NCBI GenBank assembly: GCA_039679945.1
Contig: JBDKTY010000079.1
Span: forward strand, 1 to 64,000
DNA length: 64,000 nucleotides
Reading direction: 5' to 3'
Source: SbD1 sp039679945
GTDB lineage: Bacteria; Desulfobacterota; Syntrophobacteria; Syntrophobacterales; Syntrophobacteraceae
The position numbers and the translations under genes are program-made. Below, one piece after another: positions 18,589 through 28,204 of the stretch; position 1 is the first letter of the stretch, and every line of letters begins with the position of its first letter. Below the pieces are notes generated by a model that was given only the letters and a program-made list of their open reading frames with translations, did no database searches and was not told the DNA's origin.

Positions 18589-20685
18589 TCACCCGAGAAT
18601 ACTGGCGCTCGCAACCGCTGATTTCATCCCCAAACCATCCTTGACCTTCAAGTAGACGGTTTTGCCCCCGGCCCCGGTGGTCCGGCCGAGGGTGAACGAC
18701 GGGGCCTTCGAGTAGGGCTGCCAAACGGCGCCACTGAAGGTGGGGGATTCACTGGCCTTGTAGTGGGTGGGAGTGCTGCCCGCCACGGTGTTGTTCAGGG
18801 TGACAACGCGGCTCGTGGTTTGCACGGCCCCGTTGTTGATCTTGAAAGAACTGATAACCGGCCTGATGCCGGCTATCTTTGCCCGCATTTTGGGACTCAG
18901 TGTTACGGCGAGTTCCGCGTTATATACGCCCGAGACAGGATCCATGTTCGGTCCCTGCTGAACAGGGTTCTGGAATATCTGTTGGGTCGCGATCGCATAC
19001 GAACGTGATATCCACGCGGGCGAGTTCGCCCCGTCCGTCATCGGTTCCGTATTGACCGCGGTATCGACGTCGAGCGCGAAGATTGAAATATTGTTGTCGC
19101 TGTTACGGGCGATCTCGATACGACGGAACTGCTGAGGGTAGTCCCTCAACGAGGGGGTCTCGACTTCCCAGAAACCGTACACGGGATCGCCGTTCGGCGC
19201 CGGCTGCGGAGTGATGGTGTTGCGGTGCACATGCCCCGAAAGCCACAGAATGAGGTTTTTGTAGGTGTGGAGTTTTTCGAGCAATTCTTCTTCAGTGACA
19301 GCGGATAACGGGGACATGGTTGCCAGGTATGAAGGTGGATCTGTCGGGGGGCACTGCGCATAGGCATGTATCGGGATATGCGCGCAAACGATCATGAGTT
19401 GACCCGCTGCCTCGCCCGCGTCCAGCTCTCTTACAAGCCACTTGTAGCGTTTTTTATCGAGAGCGGCGGCGGCGCCGCAGAGGACCTTGTCTGTATCGTC
19501 GAGGACAATGACCTTGATCGGAATATCCGCTTTCGGATGGAAAGAATAGCATGCAAATTCATTCTGCACCATTTCCTGCGTGAATCCGTGGCCGACCGGA
19601 TTGGTCCTGGTATCGAAGAATTCGCGCATCCATTGCTTCATCGAGAGTGACCGCCGATTCGGATCGGCATCGATCTGCGCCGGGGGTTCAGCTAACGGCC
19701 CCCCGCCGACGAGCGTGCCGTACTCCGTCGAACCGTCAAGGACGCCCATATACCAGCCGCGCTCGTTGAAGAGTGCGTCGAAATTGGGGGGCAACGAGAG
19801 TATCGGGCCTATGTTGAGAATGTTCGGTCCGACAAGGGTGTCCTTGATGTACTGGTTCACTTTGGCGGAGCCCATCCAGAACTGATCGTGGTTGCCGATG
19901 ACCTGGTACCAGTTTATCGATTTGTCCAGTCCGGCGGCCTGGTATGTTTTCTGATAATCATAGGTTTCGTCCGTGTTGTTGAGTCCGGACCGGGGAACGA
20001 TCCTGCGGCCGTCGAGGACGTCGATGTACCACCTGAGTTCGTTGTACTGAGTGTTGTTGGCGGCATCGCCAAGAGAAATGCCGAAATCAAACGGCATCGT
20101 CTTGTGCACGGCATTGATCGTCTGCACGGCGGCATCGAGGACGTGAGTCGTATAGAGCATGATTGCCGAGTACGCCGAGGAATTGCCCACGGATTGGCTA
20201 TCCGGTCCCGGTGTTTTGGGCTCGGGGAAAGTGTAGCCCAGGTAGCTGCACAGGGCCGGGGATTCCTTGTCGGTGATATGAATGTCGCTTATGGTGAAGA
20301 AAGACAAAAGCGTCGCCGTCGGTTGGGGTGTCATTGGTACAGTTTCGACATGTACTCCGGTCTGCAGGTCGGGGCGAACGTAATAGAAGGGGTCGCCGTC
20401 TTTCCACTTGCCGTAGTTGTTATCCGCGTATTCAGATACCTGCCACGGTTGAAGAGTCACGGCGTCAGGGTTGGTTTTCGCTACCGTCTTTTCAAGAGTC
20501 GTATAGACATCCGTCGCGATCGGGTACGTGGGCGTCTTTATTTTGTTCAATAGGCTCCTGATCACGGCGGGGTCTTCTCCGGAGGCAAGTGCCTTCTCCA
20601 GGCTCCCGAGGGTCGAAAGGTCCAGCCCAAGGGCTGCCGCGGAACCAACGATGTACTTCAAAATCTCCCTTCTTGAAACGCTCAC
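18589..20685 (-). CDS. Tat-exported metallophosphoesterase (TIGR03768-like)
   Basis: 698 residues. The N-terminus MSVSRREILKYIVGSAAALG is a twin-arginine signal. All calcineurin-type metal-binding motifs are visible in order: ISDIHITD, SLGDAANN, VIGNHDQF, VCAHIPIHAY and LSGHVHRN. The long insertions and C-terminal beta-rich tail match the TIGR03768 metallophosphoesterase family. It should hydrolyse a phosphoester in the periplasm with a two-metal centre; the substrate is unknown. Upstream lies a GGAAAGGAATACC site. It is a single gene. Confidence 0.85.
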   Translation of the reverse strand: MSVSRREILKYIVGSAAALGLDLSTLGSLEKALASGEDPAVIRSLLNKIKTPTYPIATDVYTTLEKTVAKTNPDAVTLQPWQVSEYADNNYGKWKDGDPFYYVRPDLQTGVHVETVPMTPQPTATLLSFFTISDIHITDKESPALCSYLGYTFPEPKTPGPDSQSVGNSSAYSAIMLYTTHVLDAAVQTINAVHKTMPFDFGISLGDAANNTQYNELRWYIDVLDGRRIVPRSGLNNTDETYDYQKTYQAAGLDKSINWYQVIGNHDQFWMGSAKVNQYIKDTLVGPNILNIGPILSLPPNFDALFNERGWYMGVLDGSTEYGTLVGGGPLAEPPAQIDADPNRRSLSMKQWMREFFDTRTNPVGHGFTQEMVQNEFACYSFHPKADIPIKVIVLDDTDKVLCGAAAALDKKRYKWLVRELDAGEAAGQLMIVCAHIPIHAYAQCPPTDPPSYLATMSPLSAVTEEELLEKLHTYKNLILWLSGHVHRNTITPQPAPNGDPVYGFWEVETPSLRDYPQQFRRIEIARNSDNNISIFALDVDTAVNTEPMTDGANSPAWISRSYAIATQQIFQNPVQQGPNMDPVSGVYNAELAVTLSPKMRAKIAGIRPVISSFKINNGAVQTTSRVVTLNNTVAGSTPTHYKASESPTFSGAVWQPYSKAPSFTLGRTTGAGGKTVYLKVKDGLGMKSAVASASILG

Positions 20686-21313
20686 AGGTATTCCTTTCCT
20701 TTATGGTCATTTTTGGATGATCCAGGGAAGACTATTCTCCATTCGGTTAAAGAGCCATTCGCCCATGTACGTCGCGCTCTTTCCCGCCAATTCCTTAAAA
20801 CCAACGGCAATCAGAATGGTGGATAGGACAGTATTGGAGACCTGGCGCCTGAAGAGCGCTCGTATTCCCACGGTATTCTCCCGCCGCACACCCGGGAGAG
20901 TTCATTCACCCCGGTCATAGGCGGAAGGCCATCGTTTTTCTTTCCAATCCGGGGTCTATTTCCCAGATGCTTTGTGATACTGTTCGGTATTCGGAATTAT
21001 TCCAGTTTTAGTGAACACAATTCTTTGAGGAAGCGGCCAGTCAGCCTGGCGGCCCGACGCCTGAATGCCAATCGGCCATCGCGGCTGTTGACCGGCCTTC
21101 GTCCCGGTTACTTCTTCAACATCCCGGCCGGTGCGCAAGATTGTCGTTGTATCTTGATCCATACCGGCCGAGGATTGGAATTTGTCCTTTCGTTAGTCCC
21201 GGCGCATGGTGGTATACTGTCCGGGCGATGCCGTACTATGGGACATCATTCCGGAGAACCGCGCCCTGGACCAGGGCGATCCACGAAACACAAGCCAGCG
21301 GAAGGAGTCTAGT
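20686..21313. other. Intergenic, divergent promoters expected
   Basis: 628 bases between the leftward phosphoesterase and the rightward DJ-1/PfpI gene. No repeat or gene is convincing. Frames reaching into it lack ribosome sites. Confidence 0.4.
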
Positions 21314-21895
21314 ATGAGTGTGAAGAAAATTCTGATGCTCGTGGGAGACTTTGTAGAGGACTATGAAGTGATGGTGCCCTTCCAGGCGCTCCTGATGGTG
21401 GGCCATGTGGTCCACGCGGTCTGCCCCGGCAAGAAGTCGGGCGAGACAGTGCGCACAGCGGTGCACGATTTCGAGGGGGACCAGACCTATAGTGAAAAGC
21501 CCGGCCACAACTTTACGCTGAATGCCACCTTCTCCGAGGTGAGGGCCGAAGACTACGACGCGCTTGTCATCCCGGGCGGACGCGCACCCGAGTACATTCG
21601 GCTGAACGAGACGGTGCTGAAGATAGTAAAACACTTTTCGGATGCCGACAAACCTATCGCGGCGATCTGCCACGGCGCGCAACTGCTTGCCGCGGCCGGA
21701 GTCATCGAGGGCAAGGCATGCTCAGCCTATCCCGCCGTGGGACCGGATGTAAATCGCGCGGGCGGCAAGTACGTGGACATCCCTGTCGACAAGGCAAATG
21801 TGGACGGCAAACTCGTCACCGCTCCGGCCTGGCCCGCTCATCCCGATTGGCTCGCCAAATTCCTGCGGGTGCTGGGGACAAGGATTGAACCGTAG
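21314..21895 (+). CDS. DJ-1/PfpI family protein
   Basis: 193 residues of the class I glutamine amidotransferase-like fold. The nucleophile elbow is AAICHGAQLL with Cys near residue 116 and the upstream Glu lies in FVEDYEV, as in PfpI/DJ-1 proteins that act as proteases, glyoxalases or deglycases. The start ATG 21314 follows GGAG. The insert HDFEGDQTYSEKPGH is typical of a subgroup seen in plants and bacteria. It is the first gene of a same-strand series (MBL hydrolase, binding protein, DctA) but is 158 bp away from the next. Confidence 0.85.
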   Translation: MSVKKILMLVGDFVEDYEVMVPFQALLMVGHVVHAVCPGKKSGETVRTAVHDFEGDQTYSEKPGHNFTLNATFSEVRAEDYDALVIPGGRAPEYIRLNETVLKIVKHFSDADKPIAAICHGAQLLAAAGVIEGKACSAYPAVGPDVNRAGGKYVDIPVDKANVDGKLVTAPAWPAHPDWLAKFLRVLGTRIEP

Positions 21896-22053
21896 TATCA
21901 AGATGTGAGCCATCTCGGGATTCACGCTCGGGAAGCCGCCTTATGCTAGCGCTCACGCTTCGCCGCCGGTCGTGGGCGAACCATTACCAATCGAACCTGA
22001 CTCTATTGTGCCTGCCACTCACCTGTGCCGCTACTGTAAAAGGAGCAGTCATT

Positions 22054-23034
22054 ATGAACTTCGGGTCCCGGCTTCATCACCCGCTTTTCCTCACTGCCGT
22101 GCTTGGCCTTTTTCTTATCGGTTTTTCGGGCAACGCGTCGGCCGAAGCGCCCATGGCCAAATTCCAGGCACCCGGTTTCTACAGGATGATGCTTGGACAA
22201 TTTGAAATCACGGCCCTTTCCGACGGGTTTATCGACATGGATATCAATGTTATGCGCAACGCTCCGGAGACCGAAATCCGGGCACTTCTCGACCGCATGT
22301 CCCTCGTCGCCCCCAAGATACAGATCTCCGTCAATGCCTACCTGGTCAATACCGGTTCGAAGCTGATACTCATAGATGCCGGATCGGGGAGTGCAATGGG
22401 ACCGACACTCGGACGACTCCCCCAGAACCTCGCCGCCGCGGGATACACTCCGGATCAGGTTGACTACGTGCTGATCACTCACATGCATGGCGACCATATA
22501 CCCGGCTTGCTCGACTCGGCGGGAAAACCGGTTTTCCCGAAGGCAACCGTTCTGGTTTCAAAACCCGAGAACGAGTACTGGCTTTCCAGCGCCGAATCGC
22601 GGAAAGCCACTCCCGACCGGCAAAAGTTCTTTGAGCTGGCCCGCACCATTTCGGCCGTATACTCCACTCTTGGAAAATGGAGCACATTCGAAAGCGGACA
22701 ATTGTTGCCGGGCATCCAAGCCACCGTCATGCCCGGGCATACCCCGGGGCACACTGTCTTCGAGATCAGCTCGGACAATCAGTCCTTCCTGGTATTGGGC
22801 GACACGGTCCACAGCATGGCCGTACAGTTCTCGCGCCCGGAGGTCTCCTTCGTGTTCGATACGGACCCGAAACAGGCTATTTCGGTAAGGAATGTTCTTT
22901 TCAAAAAGCTTGCGGAATCAAAGGCACTGGCCGCGGGAATGCACCTTCCCTTTCCCGGCATCGGCCGGGTTCTGGCCAATGGCGCCGGCGGCTACATCTG
23001 GGCGCCCGTCGAATTTTCACCGATAAAGAACTGA
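22054..23034 (+). CDS. Exported MBL-fold metallo-hydrolase
   Basis: 326 residues. A signal peptide ends near ASAEAPM. The metallo-beta-lactamase fold has the zinc motif THMHGDHIPG near residue 143, then PGHTPGHTVF, the LGDTVH Asp and the final GMHLPFPGIG His. The family includes lactonases (quorum-quenching type) and other hydrolases; a periplasmic lactonase or esterase role is plausible. ATG 22054 has AAAGGAG upstream. The binding-protein gene follows 32 bp after the stop, so they are probably one operon. Confidence 0.85.
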   Translation: MNFGSRLHHPLFLTAVLGLFLIGFSGNASAEAPMAKFQAPGFYRMMLGQFEITALSDGFIDMDINVMRNAPETEIRALLDRMSLVAPKIQISVNAYLVNTGSKLILIDAGSGSAMGPTLGRLPQNLAAAGYTPDQVDYVLITHMHGDHIPGLLDSAGKPVFPKATVLVSKPENEYWLSSAESRKATPDRQKFFELARTISAVYSTLGKWSTFESGQLLPGIQATVMPGHTPGHTVFEISSDNQSFLVLGDTVHSMAVQFSRPEVSFVFDTDPKQAISVRNVLFKKLAESKALAAGMHLPFPGIGRVLANGAGGYIWAPVEFSPIKN

Positions 23035-23066
23035 GAACGACATCTATTCGGGGGAGGGATGGTGTG

Positions 23067-23897
23067 ATGAGACGCCGCAAAATGCTCTCGATTGCTTGCG
23101 GGTTCGCTCTTTTGGGCCTGATCGGATTTGGCGCGAAAGCCCCGGCGCAGGAGACCTCGCGAGGGGTCGTCGATCAGATCAGGAACCGGGGTGTTATACG
23201 GGTGGGTCTTTCGCTGTTCATGCCCCGCGCGATGCAGGACAAGGACGGCAAACTCATCGGCTTCGACGTGGATGTAGCCAACAAGATCGCCGAGGACCTG
23301 GGGGTTAAGACCGAACTCGTCCTGACCCCCTGGGATGCCATAGTCCCGTCTCTCCTTCACGGGAAATTCGACGTGATCATAAGCGGCATGATAATCACCC
23401 CGGCCAGGAACCTCAGTGTAAACTTCACGGCCCCTTATATTACGGACGGAGTGGGGCTGGCGGCGAGCAAAACGCTTGCCGCCGGTTTCAAGGAGATCGA
23501 AGACTTCAACAAACCCGGCGTCAAGCTCGCGGTTCGGCGCGGTGCGGCCCCGTACATCGAGTTGATTCGCAAGACATTCCCCAGGGCAGCCATGATCGAG
23601 TTCGACGATGACGATCTGGCACTTCAGGAAGTGCTGTCCGGCAAGGCACACGCCGTGCTTTCGGGGGAACCGAGACCGACTTTCTGGTGCATGGACCATC
23701 CCGGCGCCATCTTCCAGCCCATCCACACACCTTTTAGCGTGAACTTGAGGGCGCTCGCCCTCCGCAAGGGCGATGTCGACTCGCTGAACTTTTTCAACAA
23801 CTGGATCATGGTCCGCACCCAGGACGGCTGGATCAAAGAACGCCAGGATTACTGGTTCAAGGGCCGCCAGTGGGCGGACCTCGTGCCGAAGCGCTAA
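23067..23897 (+). CDS. Periplasmic solute-binding protein, family 3
   Basis: 276 residues. A signal peptide (MRRRKMLSIACGFALLGLIG, cleavage near APAQE) precedes a family 3 extracellular solute-binding domain: GVIRVGLSLFMPRAMQDKDG, IGFDVDVANKIAEDLG, then DVIISGMIITPARNLSVNFT. Such proteins usually bind amino acids or small carboxylates for ABC importers. No ABC permease or ATPase gene is nearby; instead a DctA-type symporter gene follows 300 bp downstream. The start ATG 23067 follows GGGAGGGATGG. Confidence 0.85.
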   Translation: MRRRKMLSIACGFALLGLIGFGAKAPAQETSRGVVDQIRNRGVIRVGLSLFMPRAMQDKDGKLIGFDVDVANKIAEDLGVKTELVLTPWDAIVPSLLHGKFDVIISGMIITPARNLSVNFTAPYITDGVGLAASKTLAAGFKEIEDFNKPGVKLAVRRGAAPYIELIRKTFPRAAMIEFDDDDLALQEVLSGKAHAVLSGEPRPTFWCMDHPGAIFQPIHTPFSVNLRALALRKGDVDSLNFFNNWIMVRTQDGWIKERQDYWFKGRQWADLVPKR

Positions 23898-24050
23898 ATC
23901 GCGGCATTTCGCGGGTGATCGGTACGCCCGATGGCACAATTATCGTTGCACTCCAGGACGGTGAGGACTATAGGAATAGCCGGCAATCTCGTTGCGCCCG
24001 TGCGCGGCGCACACGGGGCTGCCGGCAACACGCATAATGGACCTCCAGCC

Positions 24051-24082
24051 GGAGGTGTCGGGGGCAAGGCCCCCTCGCCTCC
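24051..24082. promoter_or_regulatory. Hairpin between binding-protein gene and dctA
   Basis: GGAGG...GGGGGC pairs with GCCCCC...CCTCC around an AAG loop. It may end the upstream transcript or act in the dctA leader, which starts 118 bp downstream. No T-run follows. Confidence 0.45.
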
Positions 24083-24199
24083 CTGAATGAACGCGGCTGC
24101 ATCATCGAACCGCAGTACCTCCCGATAGGATATCAAGGCAGGGGAAGTCACCGATGAGAGCGCACGGCAGGCGCGTCCCCAATTTCGGAAGGTAGCATA

Positions 24200-25501
24200 A
24201 TGAGGCAGGGCAAGTTCTACAAACATCTATACTTCAAGGTACTTACCGCCATAGCTATCGGTATCGCTCTGGGGCACTTCCATCCTGAACTCGGCGCGCA
24301 AATGAAACCGCTGGGGGATGGGTTCATCAAGCTCATCAAGATGTTGATCGCACCGATCATTTTCTGCACCGTCGTGGTCGGTATCGCCAGCATGGAGAAC
24401 CTGAAAAAGGTCGGCCGGGTCGGGTTGCTGGCAATTGTTTACTTCGAGGTGATCAGCACTATCTCTCTCGCCGTCGGTATCGTGGTGGTGAATGTGATCC
24501 GACCCGGGTCCGGGATGAATGTGGACCCCGCCACCCTGGATGCCAATGCCATCGCGGATTACTCCTACGCCGCCAAGACCCAGGCGCACGGCGCCATTGA
24601 CTTCCTGATGCAGATGATTCCGAACACCGTGGTTGACGCCTTCGCCAAGGGCGAGATTCTACAGGTGCTGCTCTTCTCGGTGCTTTTCGGATTCGCGTTG
24701 TTTCTTTACGGCGAGAAGGGGAAGCCCCTGCTGGGTCTCCTCGACCAGGTGTCCCACGTCTTGTTCGAGATTGTGGGCATGATCATGAAGGTGGCGCCTA
24801 TCGGCGCCTTCGGAGCAATGGCGTTCACGGTCGGGAAATACGGGATCGGCACCCTGGCTTCACTCGGCAAGCTGATGGCGACCTTCTACCTCACCTGCCT
24901 TCTTTTCATCTTCGTGGTTCTCGGCCTGGTCGCCCGTTATGGCGGCTTCAGCATCTGGCAGTTCATCAAGTACATCAAGGAGGAACTGCTGATTGTTCTC
25001 GGAACGTCATCCTCGGAATCCGTCCTGCCGCGCATGATGATGAGGCTGGAGAACCTGGGGTGCTCGAAATCCGTGGTGGGTTTGGTCATTCCGACCGGAT
25101 ATTCGTTCAACCTGGACGGCACCTCGATCTACCTCACGATTGCAGCCCTGTTCGTGGCCCAGGCGACCAACATCCCGCTGACACTGGGTGATCAGTTGAC
25201 CATACTCGGGGTGCTCATGCTCACGTCCAAGGGCGCGGCCGGCATCACCGGCAGCGGCTTCATCACGCTCGCCGCAACGCTGGGTTCCGTAAGCGCGGTG
25301 CCGGTAGCGGGCCTGGCGCTGATCCTCGGCGTTGACCGCTTCATGTCCGAAGCCCGCGCGCTCACCAACCTGATCGGCAATGGCGTCGCCACGATTATAG
25401 TCGCGAAATTGGATCATGAACTCGACGTGGAACGAATGCGGCGACATCTTGGGCGGGAAACGGTTCCTCTCGCGGAAGATCTTCCGAAGGAAGCCGCTTA
25501 G
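24200..25501 (+). CDS. dctA: Dicarboxylate/amino acid:cation symporter, DctA-like
   Basis: 433 residues of the DAACS family. It has eight hydrophobic segments and the family's reentrant-loop motifs: the serine-rich LGTSSSESVLPRMM, PTGYSFNLDGTSIYLTIAALFVAQ, and TSKGAAGITGSGFITLAATL, followed by LGVDRFMSEARALTNLIGNG. The sequence is closest to DctA, which imports succinate, fumarate and malate with H+ or Na+. The start ATG 24200 has GGAAGG upstream. It follows an orphan periplasmic binding protein and an MBL hydrolase, suggesting a role in organic acid uptake. Confidence 0.88.
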   Translation: MRQGKFYKHLYFKVLTAIAIGIALGHFHPELGAQMKPLGDGFIKLIKMLIAPIIFCTVVVGIASMENLKKVGRVGLLAIVYFEVISTISLAVGIVVVNVIRPGSGMNVDPATLDANAIADYSYAAKTQAHGAIDFLMQMIPNTVVDAFAKGEILQVLLFSVLFGFALFLYGEKGKPLLGLLDQVSHVLFEIVGMIMKVAPIGAFGAMAFTVGKYGIGTLASLGKLMATFYLTCLLFIFVVLGLVARYGGFSIWQFIKYIKEELLIVLGTSSSESVLPRMMMRLENLGCSKSVVGLVIPTGYSFNLDGTSIYLTIAALFVAQATNIPLTLGDQLTILGVLMLTSKGAAGITGSGFITLAATLGSVSAVPVAGLALILGVDRFMSEARALTNLIGNGVATIIVAKLDHELDVERMRRHLGRETVPLAEDLPKEAA

Positions 25502-25917
25502 CACCAGCCGTGCTGGTAGCGCGGAATCGAACGTGGCTCGAAGATGTGATCGAACACTCCCTTATCCGGCCCGGTGCTTCGGGTCATCCCGGACGGTCTC
25601 TGTTTTGAACCGGCAAAAGTTGGCAAGGGGCTGTACTGATCGTAGGTCATGGAGCAGGGTCGGAAATGGCTTGGCTACTTGGGTTGATCTAAAAAGGATC
25701 AGTGGCCGAGCACGGTCAGTCGGCCCTCACCACCTTGGCATTAGCCGTATAAGCAGATAGTCCGATGTGTGAAGGTCCCGGCTCGGCGAGGCACAAGCAG
25801 GAAACAGCATCGTAACCGCACGAAGTGTTGTTGATACGGGAACAAGCTCAGCCGACGAACGACGGGCGTCCGGAGTCTCTACCCCCGGACGCCTCTCCAA
25901 ACCGAACCCCCTGAAAT
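25502..25917. other. Intergenic after dctA, small hairpin only
   Basis: Immediately after the dctA stop, ACCAGC-CGT-GCTGGT (25503-25517) forms a perfect 6-bp hairpin. The rest shows no gene or repeat. Confidence 0.4.
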
Positions 25918-26831
25918 TCAAATATCATCATCAATTGACTGCACGTTGCCAGCCTGTGTGCCGGCTTTCTTCCCCGCCACGATTTGAGCCGATTCAACCG
26001 AGTCGGGGCCGGCTCCTACCGCGTTAACGGCCTTTACCGTAAACTTGCAGGTTTTGCCGCTCTTGAGCCCTGTCACCTTTACGGGGCTCTTGGTGCCAAA
26101 TGCCGTAACTCCTTTCCGGTTACCACATAGGAAGTGATGGGGCTGACATCGCTAACCATCTGTCCTTCGGACTTGGATGCGCCGCCAATCACATACGCCT
26201 TGTCGGCAACGACCGCGACAGCGGAACCCGTGGCAACGAAACCCATGAGCGTCTTTGGCATATAGGTTACGGTTTCCCAGCTATCATTGGCCGGGTCATA
26301 GACTTCGACAACATCCGTGGGAGCATCCTCGGCATTACCCCAAAAGACGCAGGTTTTATCATTGTAGGCTACAGGCGTGGGAACTGATCGGGGGGGCATT
26401 GGGGCTTTTGATATCCAAGCGTTGGTTGCGGGGTTATACTCCTCGACGAGATTAAAGTCTTCAGGGGAATCTCCTCCCCCATATCCCCCAATGACATAAA
26501 ACTTGCCATTCACCACCGCGCCTGAGCACTCCTCAACACCTTTTCCACCATTATCATTGCTATCCGCCTTGTATGCCCATAGTTCCAGAGTAGGATCAAA
26601 TGTCTCCGTTGACTTCAAACTCTTCCCGTCCGGATACCAATTGCCGCCAACCACAATAATCTTACCGTCTATGACACCACCGGCGAACTGATCACGCGCG
26701 GTGCCTAACGGGGGAGCAGCTTTTCAAGTGGCGGAATGCGCGGCGATCGGGCTAAAGCCTAGAAAACCAGCAACTACAATGAAACAAAGTCGCCATGTGT
26801 AAACTATAAAGGTATTATTGATTCTTCGCAC
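25918..26831 (-). pseudogene. Broken Kelch-repeat/FnIII secreted protein
   Basis: Read leftward, AGGAGGAA precedes a GTG start at 26831 and a signal peptide (IVYTWRLCFIVVAGFLGFSP, AAHSAT). An in-frame TGA at 26724-26726 interrupts it. The same frame continues KAAPPLGTARDQFAGGVIDG into an intact Kelch region (26654-26079: YVIGGYGGG, VEEYNPATNAWISKAPMP, VEVYDPANDSWE). Near 26110 a single-base loss shifts the frame. The other frame then encodes a fibronectin III-like tail (KVTGLKSGKTCKFTVKAVNA, VGAGPDS) ending at 25918. In Kelch repeats a Trp often precedes this segment, so TGG to TGA is likely. One stop plus one frameshift indicates a decaying gene. Confidence 0.75.
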
Positions 26832-27004
26832 CAGTTCTTCCTCCTTTCGCTTTTGCCAATGAGGTAGCCGCAGAACTCTCAACAGCCGTGAAGAGCAGAC
26901 AACAGACCGATCTCACGGGAATTTCCGACCGCAATCAGTCTGTTCCGTCAACTGCGCTACGAACTCCGGCCGATCCGCGATCGCGGACATGAGCATGGAG
27001 CATC

Positions 27005-27292
27005 GCCGTCTTCCATTAACTCGGTGAGGACTTCGTCTTTTCGAGTGATCTTCTCTTCAAGCCCCGCCACCTTCATTTCCATCTGGGCTTACGGGACATC
27101 TTGATGTGCCTTGACGGCGCTGGCGGCTTTCTCGAAAAACTCCTTCCGCCACCGCAAAACACGGCTGAGCGCAGACCGAAGCGGTCGCATGGGTCCGATA
27201 CCGGGACCTTTTCCAGGAGATGCTCTTTCAGGATCGGGACTTTTTCTCGGGCATATAATTCTTGCGCTTCTTTAACTGATTGCCTCCGCGCA
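27005..27292 (-). pseudogene. Remnant of IS3-type OrfA transposase
   Basis: Reading leftward, frames must be stitched: KKRKNYMPE, then KVPILKEHLLEKVPVSDPCD and RFGL, then RWRKEFFEKAASAVKAHQDV, an in-frame TAA, then AQMEMKVAGLEEKITRKDEV and LTELMED. Together this matches the helix-turn-helix plus coiled-coil of the small IS3/IS-type transposase protein. At least two frameshifts and one stop make it inactive. No terminal inverted repeats or second transposase frame were found nearby. Confidence 0.65.
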
Positions 27293-27349
27293 TGAGCAGT
27301 AAACTCATGTGAAGGAAAATTTCAATTCCGTCTCAAGCGGGATGCAACC

Positions 27350-28204
27350 TCACTTATCCAGGTACTTCACATAAACGTTGTCAATATATACGTCGGCAAC
27401 GGCATATGGAATGGCAGCTCCGGCGGGGCACCTACTGGGAACGCATGAGGCTGTGAGACGCTTCTCGTCAACTACGGGAGCATATTGGTCGGTCGGAACC
27501 TTGCCATCATAGCTGAGATAAACCGGCGCATTACTGTCCTTTTTTGCGATAAAGCGCTTATTTTCTTGGTCCCATAGGATTGAAAGTGTTACTGCCTGGC
27601 CTGAAGAAATCCGTCCCATATCACTGGAAGCTATAACGCTCGAGTTGTCGCAAGCGTCGTCGAGGCAGAGCAGGACAACCGAGTTGACCCTGAGCACTCC
27701 AGCAGGATCTTTGGAGTTTGACATCCGGAAGAGCCGTATTTGGGCTGAAACGTTACCATCATAGCTCCCCTCAACGGTATTGCCGGTGGTATTGAAGAAA
27801 TAGCCCAGAATACGCGCATAAGCCGAACTCGTACCGTTGTTGGCGCTGCATCCTGTTGCCTTGAGGCTGTTTGCCCAAATCGTTGCCTTGATCCCCTTGA
27901 TCGTCTCAGGATTACAAAAGTTGAAACGGTTTTGGCTCCATACAGCCCCCGCCAGGTCGGATATCGGTCCATAGTTGCGAATTGCCAGATGAAGCCTGTT
28001 CCCAAGGGTAGGATCGGCTTCGATTCTCCTTGTGTTCTCATAGAAAAGCATGCCGGTGCCAGGATATTCATCTCCCGACCACTTGGCGCGATCGATATTC
28101 GTTTTATCAAAGTTGTCATAGAGCACCCAAGCCTGGCCATAGGCACAAAAGTCCCACGAAAGGACCAGTGCGAAAGCAAGAGATATAATCTTTAGTACCT
28201 TCAT
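27350..28204 (-). CDS. Secreted hypothetical protein
   Basis: 284 residues with a signal peptide ending near CAYGQA. The mature part begins WVLYDNFDKTNIDRAKWSGD, a pattern common at the start of beta-sandwich (concanavalin-like/glucanase-like) domains, and ends VADVYIDNVYVKYLD, again typical of a final beta strand. Six Cys may pair outside the cell. No catalytic Glu motif is evident. I do not assign an enzymatic role. It lies beside the transposase remnant in an AT-richer zone and may be horizontally acquired. Confidence 0.65.
   Translation of the reverse strand: MKVLKIISLAFALVLSWDFCAYGQAWVLYDNFDKTNIDRAKWSGDEYPGTGMLFYENTRRIEADPTLGNRLHLAIRNYGPISDLAGAVWSQNRFNFCNPETIKGIKATIWANSLKATGCSANNGTSSAYARILGYFFNTTGNTVEGSYDGNVSAQIRLFRMSNSKDPAGVLRVNSVVLLCLDDACDNSSVIASSDMGRISSGQAVTLSILWDQENKRFIAKKDSNAPVYLSYDGKVPTDQYAPVVDEKRLTASCVPSRCPAGAAIPYAVADVYIDNVYVKYLDK

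Noticed and set aside
22992..23939. 315-codon frame on the - strand opposite the binding protein
   Set aside because: Antisense shadow of a well-supported family 3 binding protein; no start signal or domain.
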